64,000 nucleotides of DNA from Conservatibacter flavescens (GCF_002795425.1 NZ_PHHA01000002.1:186001-250000); one strand, 5' to 3'. Positions 20,805 through 30,615 are shown, numbered from the stretch's first letter. Program-made: numbers and translations. The notes: a model not told the origin generated them from the sequence alone.

Positions 20805-22499
20805 TTATTTTTGCCAGAATTTCTTTTTACTCGTATGGCCAATACCAGGATTAAAGCTATTTGTTGGGTCAAGAGACTTATAGAACTCTCGTAGTTCAGG
20901 TTTTGCTTCATATAGATGTCCAACATTATGCTCTGCAGGATATTGTGCGCCTCGTTGATCGAGTAATTTAAGCATATCATGTTCTAATGCGATGCAATCA
21001 TTGCCTTTCTTAACAATATAATCTTGGTGAAAAACATGGCACATAAAATGTCCATAATAGAGCTTATGACTGATTTTCGTGTCAATTTCAGGTGGCAATG
21101 TTTCAAACCAATCTTGTTCGTTACGACGTAACGCTATATCAAGAGCGACAATGTCCTCCACTTCATTAGCGTGAATGGCTCGATATCTTACTGCAGCAGA
21201 AGCAACTGCAAAACGATGTAACATTGCTGCTTGTGTTTCCTCTGGATTACATTCAAAATAATTGCCTTTTGCTTTATCATGAAAGTAATGTTGAAAGAAG
21301 TCTTTTGCTTCCTGTATACCGTCACCACCCATTTTAACAATCAAATGATGTTCATATTGATGATGATATTGCCATAGGCTTTTTGGTAAATGTTCAGGTA
21401 AAATTTTGCCAATAAGCTGTAAGACTTTATCGCTAAAGTGCGGTGGCAAAAACGCTATTTTTTTACCAATACGATCAATATAAGCTTTAGCGGAAAAGAG
21501 TTTTGGTAACCAATGGGTTCCAAATTTCTTGATTACCCAAAAAGTATCTTTTCCATAACGGGCTGCAATATCAAAAGCATCTCGATGGATATACTCACCG
21601 GAAATGGGCAATTGTGAGAAATTTGCTAGCATATGACGGCGGAGTTCATTAAGGGTTTCTGTTTGATTGGTTCCAATATAGAACACTGCGGTTTTTTCCT
21701 CGAGAGGGAATGTGTCTAAACGTACTGCAAAAATCGCTAACTTTCCTGCGCTACCTGAGGCTTCATAATGCCTTTTCGGATCTGCATTAAAGCGAGCAGG
21801 GGAGTCTTCATCTATTTGACGAACATGATGGCAGTAATGATGATCATGGCCTTGGCCACAATCTTGTATAATATCTTTACGCTGGTAGCGCTCTTCTTGC
21901 AGATTGATTAAAATTTCTTCTGGTGTTTCCCCTAAATCAATACCTAAATGGTTTTTAAGCTCTAATTGGCCTTGTTCATTTAACTGGGCATATAGGGCCA
22001 TTTCAGTATAAGCGGGACCTCTTTGAACTAACGCGCCACCTGAGTTATTACAAATTCCCCCTATAACGGAAGCACCAATACAAGATGAACCTATCACTGA
22101 ATGTGGTTCACGATTATGGGCTTTTAGTTTAATTTCTAATTCATTTAAAGTAGAGCCAGGTAAACAAACCACTTGCTGAGCTTGATTAATTAACTGAATA
22201 CCATTAATTCGCATTGTATTAATGAGCACAATATCTCTATCGTAATCATCACCACTTGGCGTTGAGCCACCCGTTAATCCAGTATTTGCAGCTTGATTGA
22301 TAATAATAACATCATGTTCTACGCACACTTTTAATATTTGCCAAAATTCAAGTAGCGTAGCAGGACGTACTACAGCCAACGCATTACCACTCCCAAAACG
22401 ATAACCACTACGATAGACTTCGGTTTTAGCAGGATCAGTAATGATATATTGTGTACCAACAATTTGGGTTAATTGAGAAATCAATTGCTGAGCAGGCAT
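20805..22499 (-). CDS. dld: Quinone-dependent D-lactate dehydrogenase
   Basis: ATG 22499 is chosen because GAGGA lies 8 bp upstream; an in-frame ATG 15 bp earlier overlaps that site. The 564-aa protein fits E. coli Dld (571 aa). It has an FAD-binding PCMH domain with NTGLTGGSTPSGDDYDRD and GASVIGGICNNSGGALVQRG, and a C-terminal membrane-binding domain ending in AEHNVGHLYEAKP and DPTNSFNPGIG. It oxidises D-lactate to pyruvate at the inner membrane, feeding electrons to quinones. It converges on ubiX. Confidence 0.95.
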   Translation of the reverse strand: MPAQQLISQLTQIVGTQYIITDPAKTEVYRSGYRFGSGNALAVVRPATLLEFWQILKVCVEHDVIIINQAANTGLTGGSTPSGDDYDRDIVLINTMRINGIQLINQAQQVVCLPGSTLNELEIKLKAHNREPHSVIGSSCIGASVIGGICNNSGGALVQRGPAYTEMALYAQLNEQGQLELKNHLGIDLGETPEEILINLQEERYQRKDIIQDCGQGHDHHYCHHVRQIDEDSPARFNADPKRHYEASGSAGKLAIFAVRLDTFPLEEKTAVFYIGTNQTETLNELRRHMLANFSQLPISGEYIHRDAFDIAARYGKDTFWVIKKFGTHWLPKLFSAKAYIDRIGKKIAFLPPHFSDKVLQLIGKILPEHLPKSLWQYHHQYEHHLIVKMGGDGIQEAKDFFQHYFHDKAKGNYFECNPEETQAAMLHRFAVASAAVRYRAIHANEVEDIVALDIALRRNEQDWFETLPPEIDTKISHKLYYGHFMCHVFHQDYIVKKGNDCIALEHDMLKLLDQRGAQYPAEHNVGHLYEAKPELREFYKSLDPTNSFNPGIGHTSKKKFWQK

Positions 22500-22540
22500 G
22501 ATCTTTATCCTCATTAGTATGATTATCGTATGTTGCGACT

Positions 22541-22569
22541 AAAAAAATAGGCAGTTTTTAACTGCCTAT
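22541..22569 (-). terminator. Intrinsic terminator of the repeat lipoprotein gene
   Basis: ATAGGCAGT/ACTGCCTAT (22547-22555 and 22561-22569) with a 5-nt loop, followed on the minus strand by a run of seven Ts. It lies 18 bp after the lipoprotein stop and before the dld start. Confidence 0.88.
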
Positions 22570-22587
22570 GGTATGAAAAAATACTTG

Positions 22588-23301
22588 TTATTTAGCGTTT
22601 GACTCAGCAGAGTTTTTCATCTCTTCAATTTTATCTTCAGCTTTTTCTGCTGCAGACTTGATTTTTTCTACTGCAGTATCTTTTGCTTCTTCAGCATCTT
22701 TAACGACAGCTTCTACTTTTTCTTTTACATCAGCTTTTACTTCGTCTGATTTATTTGCAGCAGCAGCTTTCGCTTCTTCTGCTTTTTGAGCGACTGCATC
22801 AGCTTTTGCTTCTACATTTTCTTTAGCTGCTTCCGCTTTAGCTGCTACAGCATCTTTTGTATCAGCTGCTTTATCTTCAGTTGATTTCGCTGCATCAGAA
22901 GCCATTTGTTTCATTTCTTCTGTTTTTTGTGAAACTGCTTCTTTAATTTCAGCAGTCTTTTCTGCTGCCGCCGCTTTCACTTCTTCTACTTTTTGAGCAG
23001 CTGCATCTTTTAATTCAACCGCTTTATCTTCAGTTGCCTTAGCCGCATCGGAAACTGCTTGTTTAGCTTCTTCCATTTTTTGAGCCGCAGAATCTTTTAA
23101 TTCGCCTGCTTTATCACTTGTGGCTTGAACAGCATCAGAAACTGCATTTTTAGCTTCTTCTACTTTTTGAGCTGCTGCATCTTTTACATCAGTCGCAGCG
23201 TCTTTCACCTTATCCGCAGCTTGATTAACTTTTTCATCGTTACATGCAGATAAAGCAAGTGTTGCACTTAAAACTAATGTTGCTAATAGTGACTTTTTCA
23301 T
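22588..23301 (-). CDS. Repeat-rich Ala/Lys/Glu lipoprotein, LEA-like
   Basis: The 237-aa product has a lipoprotein signal (MKKSLLATLVLSATLALSAC; lipobox LSAC, lipidated Cys20). The rest is almost only Ala, Lys, Glu, Asp, Val and Ser. A 29-residue unit beginning DAAAQKVEEAKNAVSD occurs at about 41-69, again at 70-98 (DSAAQKMEEAKQAVSD) and partly from 99, with degenerate copies after. The periodic charge pattern predicts a long amphipathic helix or coiled coil like group-3 LEA or apolipoprotein repeats. It is probably a periplasm-facing lipoprotein; function is unknown. It has its own terminator and is monocistronic. Confidence 0.82.
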   Translation of the reverse strand: MKKSLLATLVLSATLALSACNDEKVNQAADKVKDAATDVKDAAAQKVEEAKNAVSDAVQATSDKAGELKDSAAQKMEEAKQAVSDAAKATEDKAVELKDAAAQKVEEVKAAAAEKTAEIKEAVSQKTEEMKQMASDAAKSTEDKAADTKDAVAAKAEAAKENVEAKADAVAQKAEEAKAAAANKSDEVKADVKEKVEAVVKDAEEAKDTAVEKIKSAAEKAEDKIEEMKNSAESNAK

Positions 23302-23454
23302 AATTTCTCCTAAGTATGATTAGTCTATAATAAAAAATATACTTCCTTTTTAAAGTCAGGACTTCAAAAAGTCTAGCATAAAATTAAGGATCAGAAAAAT
23401 CTAATCCTTAGAATCCTTATCAAAATGATAATAATTTAGCCTAAATGTGCTTAA

Positions 23455-24282
23455 TTATTCCTCAATAGAGCGAAGTAATTCATTAATACCAACTTTACCA
23501 CGTGTTTTGGCATCAACTTTTTTCACAATTACCGCTGCATATAAATTATATTTACCGCATTTTGACGGTAAGCTACCGGATACCACCACTGAACCAGCAG
23601 GTACACGACCATAATGAATTTCACCGGTTTCACGATCATAAATTTTGGTCGATTGGCCGATAAAAACGCCCATAGAAATCACAGAACCTTCTTCAACGAT
23701 TACGCCTTCTACAATTTCAGAACGTGCGCCAATAAAGCAGTTATCTTCAATAATTGTAGGATTTGCTTGTAAAGGTTCTAATACACCACCAATTCCTACA
23801 CCACCAGATAAATGTACATTTTTACCAATTTGAGCACAAGATCCTACTGTAGCCCAAGTATCAACCATTGTTCCTTCATCAACATAAGCACCTAAGTTCA
23901 CGTAAGATGGCATTAATACAGTATTTTTTGCAATAAATGCACCTTGACGTACAGCTGCAGGTGGAACTACACGGAAGCCTTCTTGTTGAAAACGTGCTTG
24001 GTCATAATCAGCAAATTTCATAGGGACTTTGTCATAGTATTTTGTCTCACCACCTTCAATTAACTGATTATCGTTAATTCGGAAAGAGAGTAATACTGCT
24101 TTTTTAAGCCATTGATGAACAATCCATTCACCATTGATTTTTTCTGCAACACGAAATTTACCACTGTCTAAACCAGCAATAACCGCTTCAACTGCATTTT
24201 TAGTCTCAGCGTCTACGGTTTTTGGGGTAATATCCGCACGTTTTTCAAACGCAGTTTCAATAATCGCTTGTAAATTTGACAT
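23455..24282 (-). CDS. dapD: 2,3,4,5-tetrahydropyridine-2,6-dicarboxylate N-succinyltransferase
   Basis: The 275-aa protein has an N-terminal helical part followed by left-handed beta-helix hexapeptide repeats ([39 protein letters not shown]), as in trimeric DapD. It transfers succinyl from succinyl-CoA to tetrahydrodipicolinate in lysine and meso-diaminopimelate synthesis. Length equals the E. coli enzyme. It appears monocistronic, with its promoter in the 136-bp gap before sspB. Confidence 0.96.
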   Translation of the reverse strand: MSNLQAIIETAFEKRADITPKTVDAETKNAVEAVIAGLDSGKFRVAEKINGEWIVHQWLKKAVLLSFRINDNQLIEGGETKYYDKVPMKFADYDQARFQQEGFRVVPPAAVRQGAFIAKNTVLMPSYVNLGAYVDEGTMVDTWATVGSCAQIGKNVHLSGGVGIGGVLEPLQANPTIIEDNCFIGARSEIVEGVIVEEGSVISMGVFIGQSTKIYDRETGEIHYGRVPAGSVVVSGSLPSKCGKYNLYAAVIVKKVDAKTRGKVGINELLRSIEE

Positions 24283-24353
24283 ATAACTTCCTAATTAGTT
24301 CAACATAATTTATATTAAAACGACATTTTTAACATATTTTAGCTAAAAACGCA

Positions 24354-24381
24354 TTGGTTTTTTGTAAATGATCAAAACCAA
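24354..24381 (-). terminator. Possible terminator after sspB
   Basis: TTGGTTTT and AAAACCAA arms (24354-24361 and 24374-24381) are followed on the minus strand by TGCGTTTTTAG. It is 38 bp past the sspB stop. The stem is A/T-rich, so strength is doubtful. Confidence 0.45.
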
Positions 24382-24418
24382 CAAAAATCATCTTTCTGCA
24401 CGCTTTTTCAAATTCAAT

Positions 24419-24877
24419 TTATTTGATTATGCGAAGATGTGAGGTGTCTGCCTTTCGTTTTTTCGTTGTATTGGTTTCTTTGGATTTTAATTGAGTGTCC
24501 GAATCAACAATATTTTCAAACCCCATTGGCTGATCTTGTAGTGATTCAACATATTGTAATTCATCTTCAAACATCACCCCTTCACCATTTTCACGCGCGT
24601 AAATGGCTATGGCAGCCCCCATTGGAATATGGATATTTTGCAGCTGGCCACGAAAACGCGCGCTAAACTGGATAAAATCATTTGTGATTTCTAAATTACC
24701 TACTGCATTTATAGATAAATTTAATACGATTTGTCCGTCTTTGACATATTCCGTAGGGACTTTTACCCCAAAATATTCTGCATTCACAACAAGATAAGGT
24801 GTTAACTCATTATCAACTAACCAATCAAAATAAGCCTTCAATAAATAAGGGCGTTTTGGGGAGAGAGGTTTTGTCAT
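24419..24877 (-). CDS. sspB: ClpXP protease specificity-enhancing factor SspB
   Basis: The 152-aa adaptor has a folded N-terminal domain (PKRPYLLKAYFDWLVDNELT ... VPTEYVKDGQIVLNLS), a variable linker and the C-terminal ClpX-binding peptide ending THLRIIK. It tethers ssrA-tagged proteins to ClpXP; the tmRNA encoding the tag is in this window at 46980-47346. It lies 1 bp after sspA, forming the usual sspAB operon. Confidence 0.95.
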   Translation of the reverse strand: MTKPLSPKRPYLLKAYFDWLVDNELTPYLVVNAEYFGVKVPTEYVKDGQIVLNLSINAVGNLEITNDFIQFSARFRGQLQNIHIPMGAAIAIYARENGEGVMFEDELQYVESLQDQPMGFENIVDSDTQLKSKETNTTKKRKADTSHLRIIK

Positions 24878-24878
24878 C

Positions 24879-25517
24879 TTATTTATCGTCCATTAAATTT
24901 TTAGGCGTTGAATGTCCAAGAGATTGTACAAAAGACTCGCGCTCAAATACACGTGCCATATAGGTTTTAATCGCTTTGCTACCAGCGCCAGTAAATTCTA
25001 CACCTAAGTCTTGTAAACGCCATAATAAAGGCGCCATATAACAGTCGACTAAGCTAAATTCCTCGCTCATAAAATAAGGCGTTTGACTAAAAATCGGAGC
25101 AATGGCAAGAATTTCCTCTTTAAGTTGTTTTAATGCTTTGCTTTTTTCCGCCTCAGAACCATTTTCCGCAACTAATAGAGTAGGGTACCAATCTTGCTCA
25201 ATACGTAACATTAACAAACGGCTTTTACCACGCGCTACAGGATAAACGGGCATAAGTGGGGGATGAGGAAAACGCTCATCAAGATATTCCATAATAATAC
25301 GAGAATTAAATAATACTAAGTCACGATCCACAAGGGTAGGAATTGTGCCATAAGGATTAAGTTCCATTAAATCTTCAGAAATTGCGTTTGGATCAATCAC
25401 TTCTGAGTCATAGGCGACTCCTTTCTCGGCCAATACAATTTTCACTTGATGACAATAAATATCGGACTTATCAGAAAAAAGTGTCATTATTGAGCGTTTG
25501 TTTGCTGAGGTTGTCAT
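24879..25517 (-). CDS. sspA: Stringent starvation protein A
   Basis: ATG 25517 is chosen because GGAGG lies just upstream and the family starts near TTSANKRSIMTLFSDKSD. The 212-aa protein has a GST-like fold: thioredoxin-like N-domain with NPYGTIPTLVDRDLVLFNSR and IIMEYLDERFPHPPL, then a helical C-domain. SspA binds RNA polymerase holoenzyme during starvation rather than acting as a transferase. It heads the sspA-sspB operon. Confidence 0.95.
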   Translation of the reverse strand: MTTSANKRSIMTLFSDKSDIYCHQVKIVLAEKGVAYDSEVIDPNAISEDLMELNPYGTIPTLVDRDLVLFNSRIIMEYLDERFPHPPLMPVYPVARGKSRLLMLRIEQDWYPTLLVAENGSEAEKSKALKQLKEEILAIAPIFSQTPYFMSEEFSLVDCYMAPLLWRLQDLGVEFTGAGSKAIKTYMARVFERESFVQSLGHSTPKNLMDDK

Positions 25518-25665
25518 TATTCCTCCGACGACCAAAATAGAATAAAAAAGAAAATAATTGAGTATTTTATCACAAAACTCCCTTATATTTCCAAATATTC
25601 AATAAAATTTGTTTTTTTATAAGGTGTTACGAAAGGAAATAATATACTTAAAGGGTAGGAGAGAA

Positions 25666-25700
25666 GAAAAATCCCAGAGAAGAAAATTTCTCTGGGATTG
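25666..25700 (-). terminator. Terminator downstream of the ferritin pair
   Basis: AATCCCAGAGA/TCTCTGGGATT (25670-25680 and 25689-25699) forms an 11-bp stem; the minus strand continues with TTTTTCTT. It ends the two-ferritin operon and lies just 5 bp past the second ferritin stop. Confidence 0.85.
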
Positions 25701-25704
25701 TATT

Positions 25705-26202
25705 TTATTTGGCAGATACTAATTTTCCTAAATCTTTATCCACTTGATATAGACCTTTACCATCAGTGCCAAGAAGATTTAATTTATCCAAGACGCTGCT
25801 GAATAATTTCTCTTCTTCATGCTGTTCAGCTACATACCATTGTAAGAAATTAAAGGCTGAATAATCTTTTTCTTCAAAAGTTTTTCCAACTAACTCATTA
25901 ATTTTAGCGGTAATAAATTTCTCATGCTCATATGTTTTTTCAATCACTTGTTTTAATGAATCAAACTCATGAGGCGGTTCATCAATTGCGGTAATAACTG
26001 CCATTGCGCCAGTTTCATTTAAGTAGGTAAATAATTTACGCATATGCTGCATCTCTTCAGCCGCATGTTCTGCTAAAAATTTTGCCGTACCCTCAAAGCC
26101 GTTTTGTTCACACCAAGCGCTCATCTGTAAATAGAGATTTGAAGAATAAAACTCTAAATTCATTTGCGCATTGAGTAAGTCAATTACATTTTTTGATAAC
26201 AT
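25705..26202 (-). CDS. Non-heme ferritin, second gene of the pair
   Basis: The 165-aa ferritin keeps the ferroxidase ligands at E. coli FtnA numbering: Glu17, Glu50, His53, Glu94 and Gln127 are all present, so the diiron centre should work. It stores iron as a mineral in a 24-subunit cytoplasmic shell. It lies 13 bp after the other ferritin gene in one operon, as in H. influenzae. The two paralogues diverge most in residues 65-110 and at the C-terminus, and may co-assemble. Confidence 0.94.
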   Translation of the reverse strand: MLSKNVIDLLNAQMNLEFYSSNLYLQMSAWCEQNGFEGTAKFLAEHAAEEMQHMRKLFTYLNETGAMAVITAIDEPPHEFDSLKQVIEKTYEHEKFITAKINELVGKTFEEKDYSAFNFLQWYVAEQHEEEKLFSSVLDKLNLLGTDGKGLYQVDKDLGKLVSAK

Positions 26203-26215
26203 TTGTTTATTCCTC

Positions 26216-26704
26216 TTATTCTAATGTTAATAAATCACGATCGATGAAATATAAAGAACGGCCATCTTCGCCCATTAAATTGAATTTATCGATAATGCTA
26301 CTAAATAATTTTTCTTCTTCGTGTTGTTCTGCTACGTACCATTGTAAGAAATTAAAGGTAGAGTAGTCTTTATTTTCCCAAGTTACTTCAACCAGTTCGT
26401 TAATTTTAGCGGTAACATGTTTTTCATGCTCTAAAGTGATTTCAAATACTTCTTTTAAAGAAGAATAGTCACTTTTAGGCGCATCAATTTTACCCAAAAC
26501 AGGCATACCACTTGTTTCATTCACATAAGTAAATAATTTTTGCATATGTTCCATTTCTTCATCGGCGTGGCGTAATAAAAATGCTGCGGCGCCTTCATAA
26601 CCATGATGAGAACACCATGCGCTCATCTGCAAATATACATTCGATGAATAGAACTCTAAATTGATTTGTTCATTGAGTTTTTCAGTAATAGATTGATTTA
26701 ACAT
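26216..26704 (-). CDS. ftnA: Non-heme ferritin, first gene of the pair
   Basis: ATG 26704 is chosen because AGAGGG lies 6 bp upstream and this start aligns with the paralogue. The 162-aa protein has Glu17 in LEFYSS, the EEMEHM segment with Glu50 and His53, Glu94 in LEHEKH and Gln127 in AEQHEEEK, so the ferroxidase site is intact. It shares the [15 protein letters not shown] block with its neighbour. Iron regulation is likely, but I see no convincing Fur box upstream. Confidence 0.93.
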   Translation of the reverse strand: MLNQSITEKLNEQINLEFYSSNVYLQMSAWCSHHGYEGAAAFLLRHADEEMEHMQKLFTYVNETSGMPVLGKIDAPKSDYSSLKEVFEITLEHEKHVTAKINELVEVTWENKDYSTFNFLQWYVAEQHEEEKLFSSIIDKFNLMGEDGRSLYFIDRDLLTLE

Positions 26705-27443
26705 ATTTTGCCCTCTGTTTAGCGTACTTATTTTGTACAAGATGTAAGCATTTTAACTGACTTTTTATAAATAGGGAATAGTTAACTAGAAAAATATTTT
26801 ATATAACTCATTAATTTTTAAAGATATTTTCAATGGGAATCATTTCTATTTAGTTAAGGAAAAAGATTCTCGTTAGAATTATTAAACGATAAACGTCGCT
26901 AAGTCTTTTCACATAACAAGATGAATTTTATTTATAGAAATCAAGTATGCGTGGTACGCCATAAATATCAGTATTGATCAATATATTAAATTCAAATTTT
27001 CATCGTTATTTCTATTTCAATATATAGATTCAACTTACAGGGTAACAAATATTGGTTTGCCTGATCTTATTAACTATTTTTATTACATATTTAAATACCG
27101 GCGGAATAGGCTATGTACAATGTGACATTTATATTTATTATTTAACATAATATACATTGTGCGAAATTGGTTATCGGGTAAGTAAAAACTACGTATTAAG
27201 TAAATCACAGACTTATGCACAGATCACTTTTACTGGTTAAACAGCATTCCACAAGGAGATTTCAAACCTTGTCACATAAATAAATTATAATTACTCACGG
27301 GTAAATGAACTGTGTAAATAGAATTTCAGCTTATAAATAATATTATTTATAGAAAAATAACCGGTATAAATTTTGATAACGCTACGTGAAATCTGATAGT
27401 TTTTCAGAGGAAATATAGGTAAGAATGTATGTAGGGAAATTTA
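26705..27443. other. Gene-free A+T-rich interval upstream of the ferritins
   Basis: About 740 bp without a credible gene on either strand: all frames are broken by frequent stops, and short frames lack good ribosome-binding sites. It holds the ferritin promoter at its left side. An inverted repeat ACAATGT/ACATTGT occurs at 27117-27123 and 27154-27160. No uptake signal is present. It may be the remains of a decayed gene, but nothing in it is recognisable. Confidence 0.6.
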
Positions 27444-27465
27444 GCGGGCGAATATTTTCACCCGC
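27444..27465 (-). terminator. Terminator downstream of the potassium channel gene
   Basis: On the minus strand GCGGGTGAA/TTCGCCCGC forms a 9-bp stem (one G-T pair) with a 4-nt loop, followed by TAAATTTCCC. It lies 15 bp beyond the channel stop codon. Confidence 0.6.
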
Positions 27466-27480
27466 AATTAATTTTAATCG

Positions 27481-28206
27481 TTACTTCTGTTTTTGCGTAT
27501 TTGTTTGATGAAATAATTCTAGTTCAATTTCTCGTTGACAGCGTGAAATCACTCGTGCTTTAGCCTCATCATTTAAACGCTCAAAATCTTTTATATAAAA
27601 TGGTAACTGAGCCTTATTTTTAAATTGGCGTGTACTGAGAATCTGAGCGATATTCCCCATTAATGCACCCATTGTACCAATACCTAAAATCATTAAAATA
27701 ACCGCAATAACTTTCCCAATAGGCGTAACCGGCACTAAATCTCCGTATCCAACAGTGCTCACAGTCACAATTGCCCACCATAAAGCATCATAATAGTCAT
27801 GCATTTTAGGTTCAATATAGGAAATAGGAACACTGATTAAAAAGATAATTACCACTAGCCACAATAATAAAATACCAGTCTGGTTATTGGTGAATACCTT
27901 AATAAGAATGGGAAATTTCTGTTTAAAATAAACGTTGAGCTTTAATACAGAAAATAATCGAATTAACCGAATACCTCTAAACCAGCTATCAAAAGGCATT
28001 AGGGCTAATAGATCTAAAGGGTGATTTTTAATAAATTGCCATTTCTGCTTTGCAAAGAGTAACCGAATAAAATATTCTACATAAAAAATAGCCAAAATCA
28101 GGTTGTCGAAGCTCTCATATTCTTGGCGGTCAAAAAACATCAATATAACGGATGTCACTGCAAGTAAAAGGAAAAAAACTTCATAACAACGCTTCAAAAA
28201 CTTCAT
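27481..28206 (-). CDS. Voltage-gated-type potassium channel
   Basis: ATG 28206 follows CAGGTG and is preferred over a GTG two codons earlier. The 241-aa protein has six hydrophobic segments: four form a voltage-sensor-like domain whose fourth is Arg-rich (RGIRLIRLFSVLK), then two flank the pore loop ALWWAIVTVSTVGYGDLVPV with the K+ selectivity filter TVGYGD. A short C-terminal cytoplasmic tail follows. It should form tetrameric K+ channels in the inner membrane. It stands alone between the gap and sbcB. Confidence 0.92.
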   Translation of the reverse strand: MKFLKRCYEVFFLLLAVTSVILMFFDRQEYESFDNLILAIFYVEYFIRLLFAKQKWQFIKNHPLDLLALMPFDSWFRGIRLIRLFSVLKLNVYFKQKFPILIKVFTNNQTGILLLWLVVIIFLISVPISYIEPKMHDYYDALWWAIVTVSTVGYGDLVPVTPIGKVIAVILMILGIGTMGALMGNIAQILSTRQFKNKAQLPFYIKDFERLNDEAKARVISRCQREIELELFHQTNTQKQK

Positions 28207-28294
28207 AGTCACCTGCTAAAAATAAATGCTCTTAAAAATTGAGTATCTTATTTTAAGAGATTTTCTCACTTAGGCAACTCTCTAGCAGTAATGT

Positions 28295-29716
28295 TTAGCG
28301 CATCAGTTTTTCACTATATTCATAAAGTTGTTGCAACAACGTTAACTTCTGCGGATTTTCTTGGTTTTCAGCTACTAAACGCTGTAAATCTTCCACAAAA
28401 GCCACCGCACTTTGATCTAATTTTTGTCGACGGTATTTCTGCCATTTGATTTGTTCAGCACGCGTTAAGGTTTGCGGGAAATGTCTTGCACGATAATGGA
28501 ATAAGAGTAATGGAATTCGTTCATCTGCAAATGACAAGCCATGTTCAGCTAGATTTTCAGGGGCTAAATCACGCAAAATTGCCATGTTATTTTTATCTGC
28601 CTGACTAAAAAAGCCTGAATATAACTCAGTTTCTACGTTGTCACTTTTTTCAAACTGACGTTCATCGCTAAAAATCGCAGTGACTTTTTCTCGAATATCA
28701 AAAGATTGTTTTAATCGCTGCAAATTTTGCAAACAATATTCACGATCGATTCCTAAACGCGCTGCATTTTCAGGTAACAATGTTTTTGCAGGAGCAACAA
28801 TCGGACATTTATTAATATGAACCAACTTTAAAGGAACGGAGGCAACTCCCCTGCTTTCTAATTCTGATTTTTTGGTATATAAAATTTCCCGTAATTCCAC
28901 CGCACTTTTAGATAACAGATCATCAATATTACCCGCTAAATCACAGACAATGACGGCATTTTGATTCGTTGGGTGCCATGCCAACGGTGCAATCCAGGTC
29001 GTATTACCTCGATAGTTGCCTAACATGCCCGAAACATGCACCAATGGTGTCATATTAGCGGTATCAATCATCGCTTCAATGTGTTTTTTACCTCGATTTT
29101 CAAAGAAAAATTGGAACAATTTAGGCTGTTTCTCTTTAATTAATTTTGCCATAGCAATGGTCGCATACACATCGGCCATTGCATCATGGGCATTACTATG
29201 CTCTATTCCATTGGCTTTGGTGAGTTTTTCTAAACGGAAAGACGGCATGCCTTCTTCATCAAAAGGCCATTCTATTCCTTCCGGACGTAATGCATAACAA
29301 GCACGCACTAAATCCAATAAATCCCAACGGGAATTGCCGTTTTTCCAACTGTACTCATAAGGGTCTATAAAATTACGATAAAATGTATAACGAGTCACTT
29401 CATCATCATAACGGATATTATTAAACCCCATTATGCAAGTGCCTGGTTGACTAAATTCGGCTAAAATACGTGTGGCAAATTCTGGTTCGGGAATCCCCTG
29501 CTCGTTACATAATTGTGGTGTAATGCCTGTAATAAGCACTGCTTCAGGAGAAGGCAAATAATCGTTAGTTTGCTTGCAATAAAACATGACAGGGTCACTT
29601 ATGATATTAAAATCCATATCAGTACGGATGCCTGCGAATTGCGCGGGGCGATCCGATGAAGGGCTTACACCGAAGCTCTCATAATCATAAATGAAAAAAG
29701 AAAAATCGTTTTTCAC
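28295..29716 (-). CDS. sbcB: Exodeoxyribonuclease I
   Basis: The 473-aa protein matches E. coli ExoI (475 aa). The DEDD exonuclease motifs are visible: FIYDYESFG (D-x-E), GFNNIRYDD and NAHDAMADVYATIA. An SH3-like/helical C-terminal extension follows, with the conserved LLFHYRARHFPQTL. It degrades single-stranded DNA 3' to 5' in recombination and mismatch repair. Upstream on the same strand, 12 bp away, is an EamA transporter, so the two may be co-transcribed. Confidence 0.96.
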   Translation of the reverse strand: MKNDFSFFIYDYESFGVSPSSDRPAQFAGIRTDMDFNIISDPVMFYCKQTNDYLPSPEAVLITGITPQLCNEQGIPEPEFATRILAEFSQPGTCIMGFNNIRYDDEVTRYTFYRNFIDPYEYSWKNGNSRWDLLDLVRACYALRPEGIEWPFDEEGMPSFRLEKLTKANGIEHSNAHDAMADVYATIAMAKLIKEKQPKLFQFFFENRGKKHIEAMIDTANMTPLVHVSGMLGNYRGNTTWIAPLAWHPTNQNAVIVCDLAGNIDDLLSKSAVELREILYTKKSELESRGVASVPLKLVHINKCPIVAPAKTLLPENAARLGIDREYCLQNLQRLKQSFDIREKVTAIFSDERQFEKSDNVETELYSGFFSQADKNNMAILRDLAPENLAEHGLSFADERIPLLLFHYRARHFPQTLTRAEQIKWQKYRRQKLDQSAVAFVEDLQRLVAENQENPQKLTLLQQLYEYSEKLMR

Positions 29717-29728
29717 GCCCTCTCCTTT

Positions 29729-30598
29729 CTAAGCAAATAAATTTTCATAAAATAAGAAAAGGATTGCTGTAATACCTAACAATACACCTAACGCATTAAT
29801 TTTACTGATTTTTTCTTTAAAAAATAAGGCTCCGACAATTGTGCCTAAACAAATTACCCCTATGTCCATACCGGCAAAAACTAAAGTCGGATTTTCATGA
29901 AAATGCTGATGGGCTTTGATATAAAATAAAATATTGAAGAAGTTCAAACAACCAAGAATAATTCCCCCGACTAAACTTGGTACGGTCCATTTAGTGCGTT
30001 TGAACAGTAAAAACATAAAAATTAAACAGCCCGCCAGCACAAAAGAAATAAATAAGGTTGTCGGAAATGCGCCGCCCATTTTAGCGATCATTTTAAATAA
30101 AATGCCCGATAAGCCATACCCTAGCCAAACTAAGCTCAGAAAAATCATTGCTTTTGTCGCATTTTCCATATTGCCAGCAGGTTTAAATAATAAACAGCCT
30201 AATGCTAAAAAGGCAAATACAACCCCAACGATACGTAAATGGCTAAGTGTTTCGTTAAACAGAAAGACAGCAGCTAAAATTTGTAATCCAAGAGATAAGC
30301 GCTGTGCCGCATCGGAACGCACTATACCCGCATACTCTACGGATTTAGACATAAATACAAACACCGTAGGTAATAAAATACCTAAAGTAAGGAAAATCGG
30401 CTGAGCGTCACTTTGCAGAAAATAATCGGTAAAACTTAAGCCTTTAAAATCGGGTTTCAATAGAAAATAGCACCAACTAATCGCCACAATATAGTTAAAG
30501 GCAATAGCTTGTTCAATCACAATGCCCTTTTTACGAGCAACTTTAAGTAATACAGCAACGGATACGCTACAAAAAATAGCTAGGATTAAATAGTGCAT
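29729..30598 (-). CDS. EamA/DMT-superfamily transporter
   Basis: The 289-aa protein is almost entirely hydrophobic, with about ten membrane helices in two EamA-like repeats (about 1-140 and 145-289), typical of the drug/metabolite transporter superfamily. Conserved features include RSDAAQRLSLGLQILAAVFLF and the second-repeat end KINALGVLLGITAILFL. The substrate is unknown; nucleotide-sugar, amino-acid or metabolite export are all possible. It is read just before sbcB. The 45-bp uptake-signal repeat lies immediately upstream. Confidence 0.85.
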   Translation of the reverse strand: MHYLILAIFCSVSVAVLLKVARKKGIVIEQAIAFNYIVAISWCYFLLKPDFKGLSFTDYFLQSDAQPIFLTLGILLPTVFVFMSKSVEYAGIVRSDAAQRLSLGLQILAAVFLFNETLSHLRIVGVVFAFLALGCLLFKPAGNMENATKAMIFLSLVWLGYGLSGILFKMIAKMGGAFPTTLFISFVLAGCLIFMFLLFKRTKWTVPSLVGGIILGCLNFFNILFYIKAHQHFHENPTLVFAGMDIGVICLGTIVGALFFKEKISKINALGVLLGITAILFLFYENLFA

Positions 30599-30615
30599 AG
30601 TTTTTCCTCATGGCA

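Noticed and set aside
26216-27000. Fur box upstream of the ferritin operon
   Set aside because: A/T-rich ATTATT/AATCAT strings occur, but none matches the 19-bp consensus convincingly.
27117-27160. Functional operator at ACAATGT/ACATTGT
   Set aside because: Seven-bp arms separated by 30 bp in A+T-rich DNA are expected by chance and no gene starts nearby.
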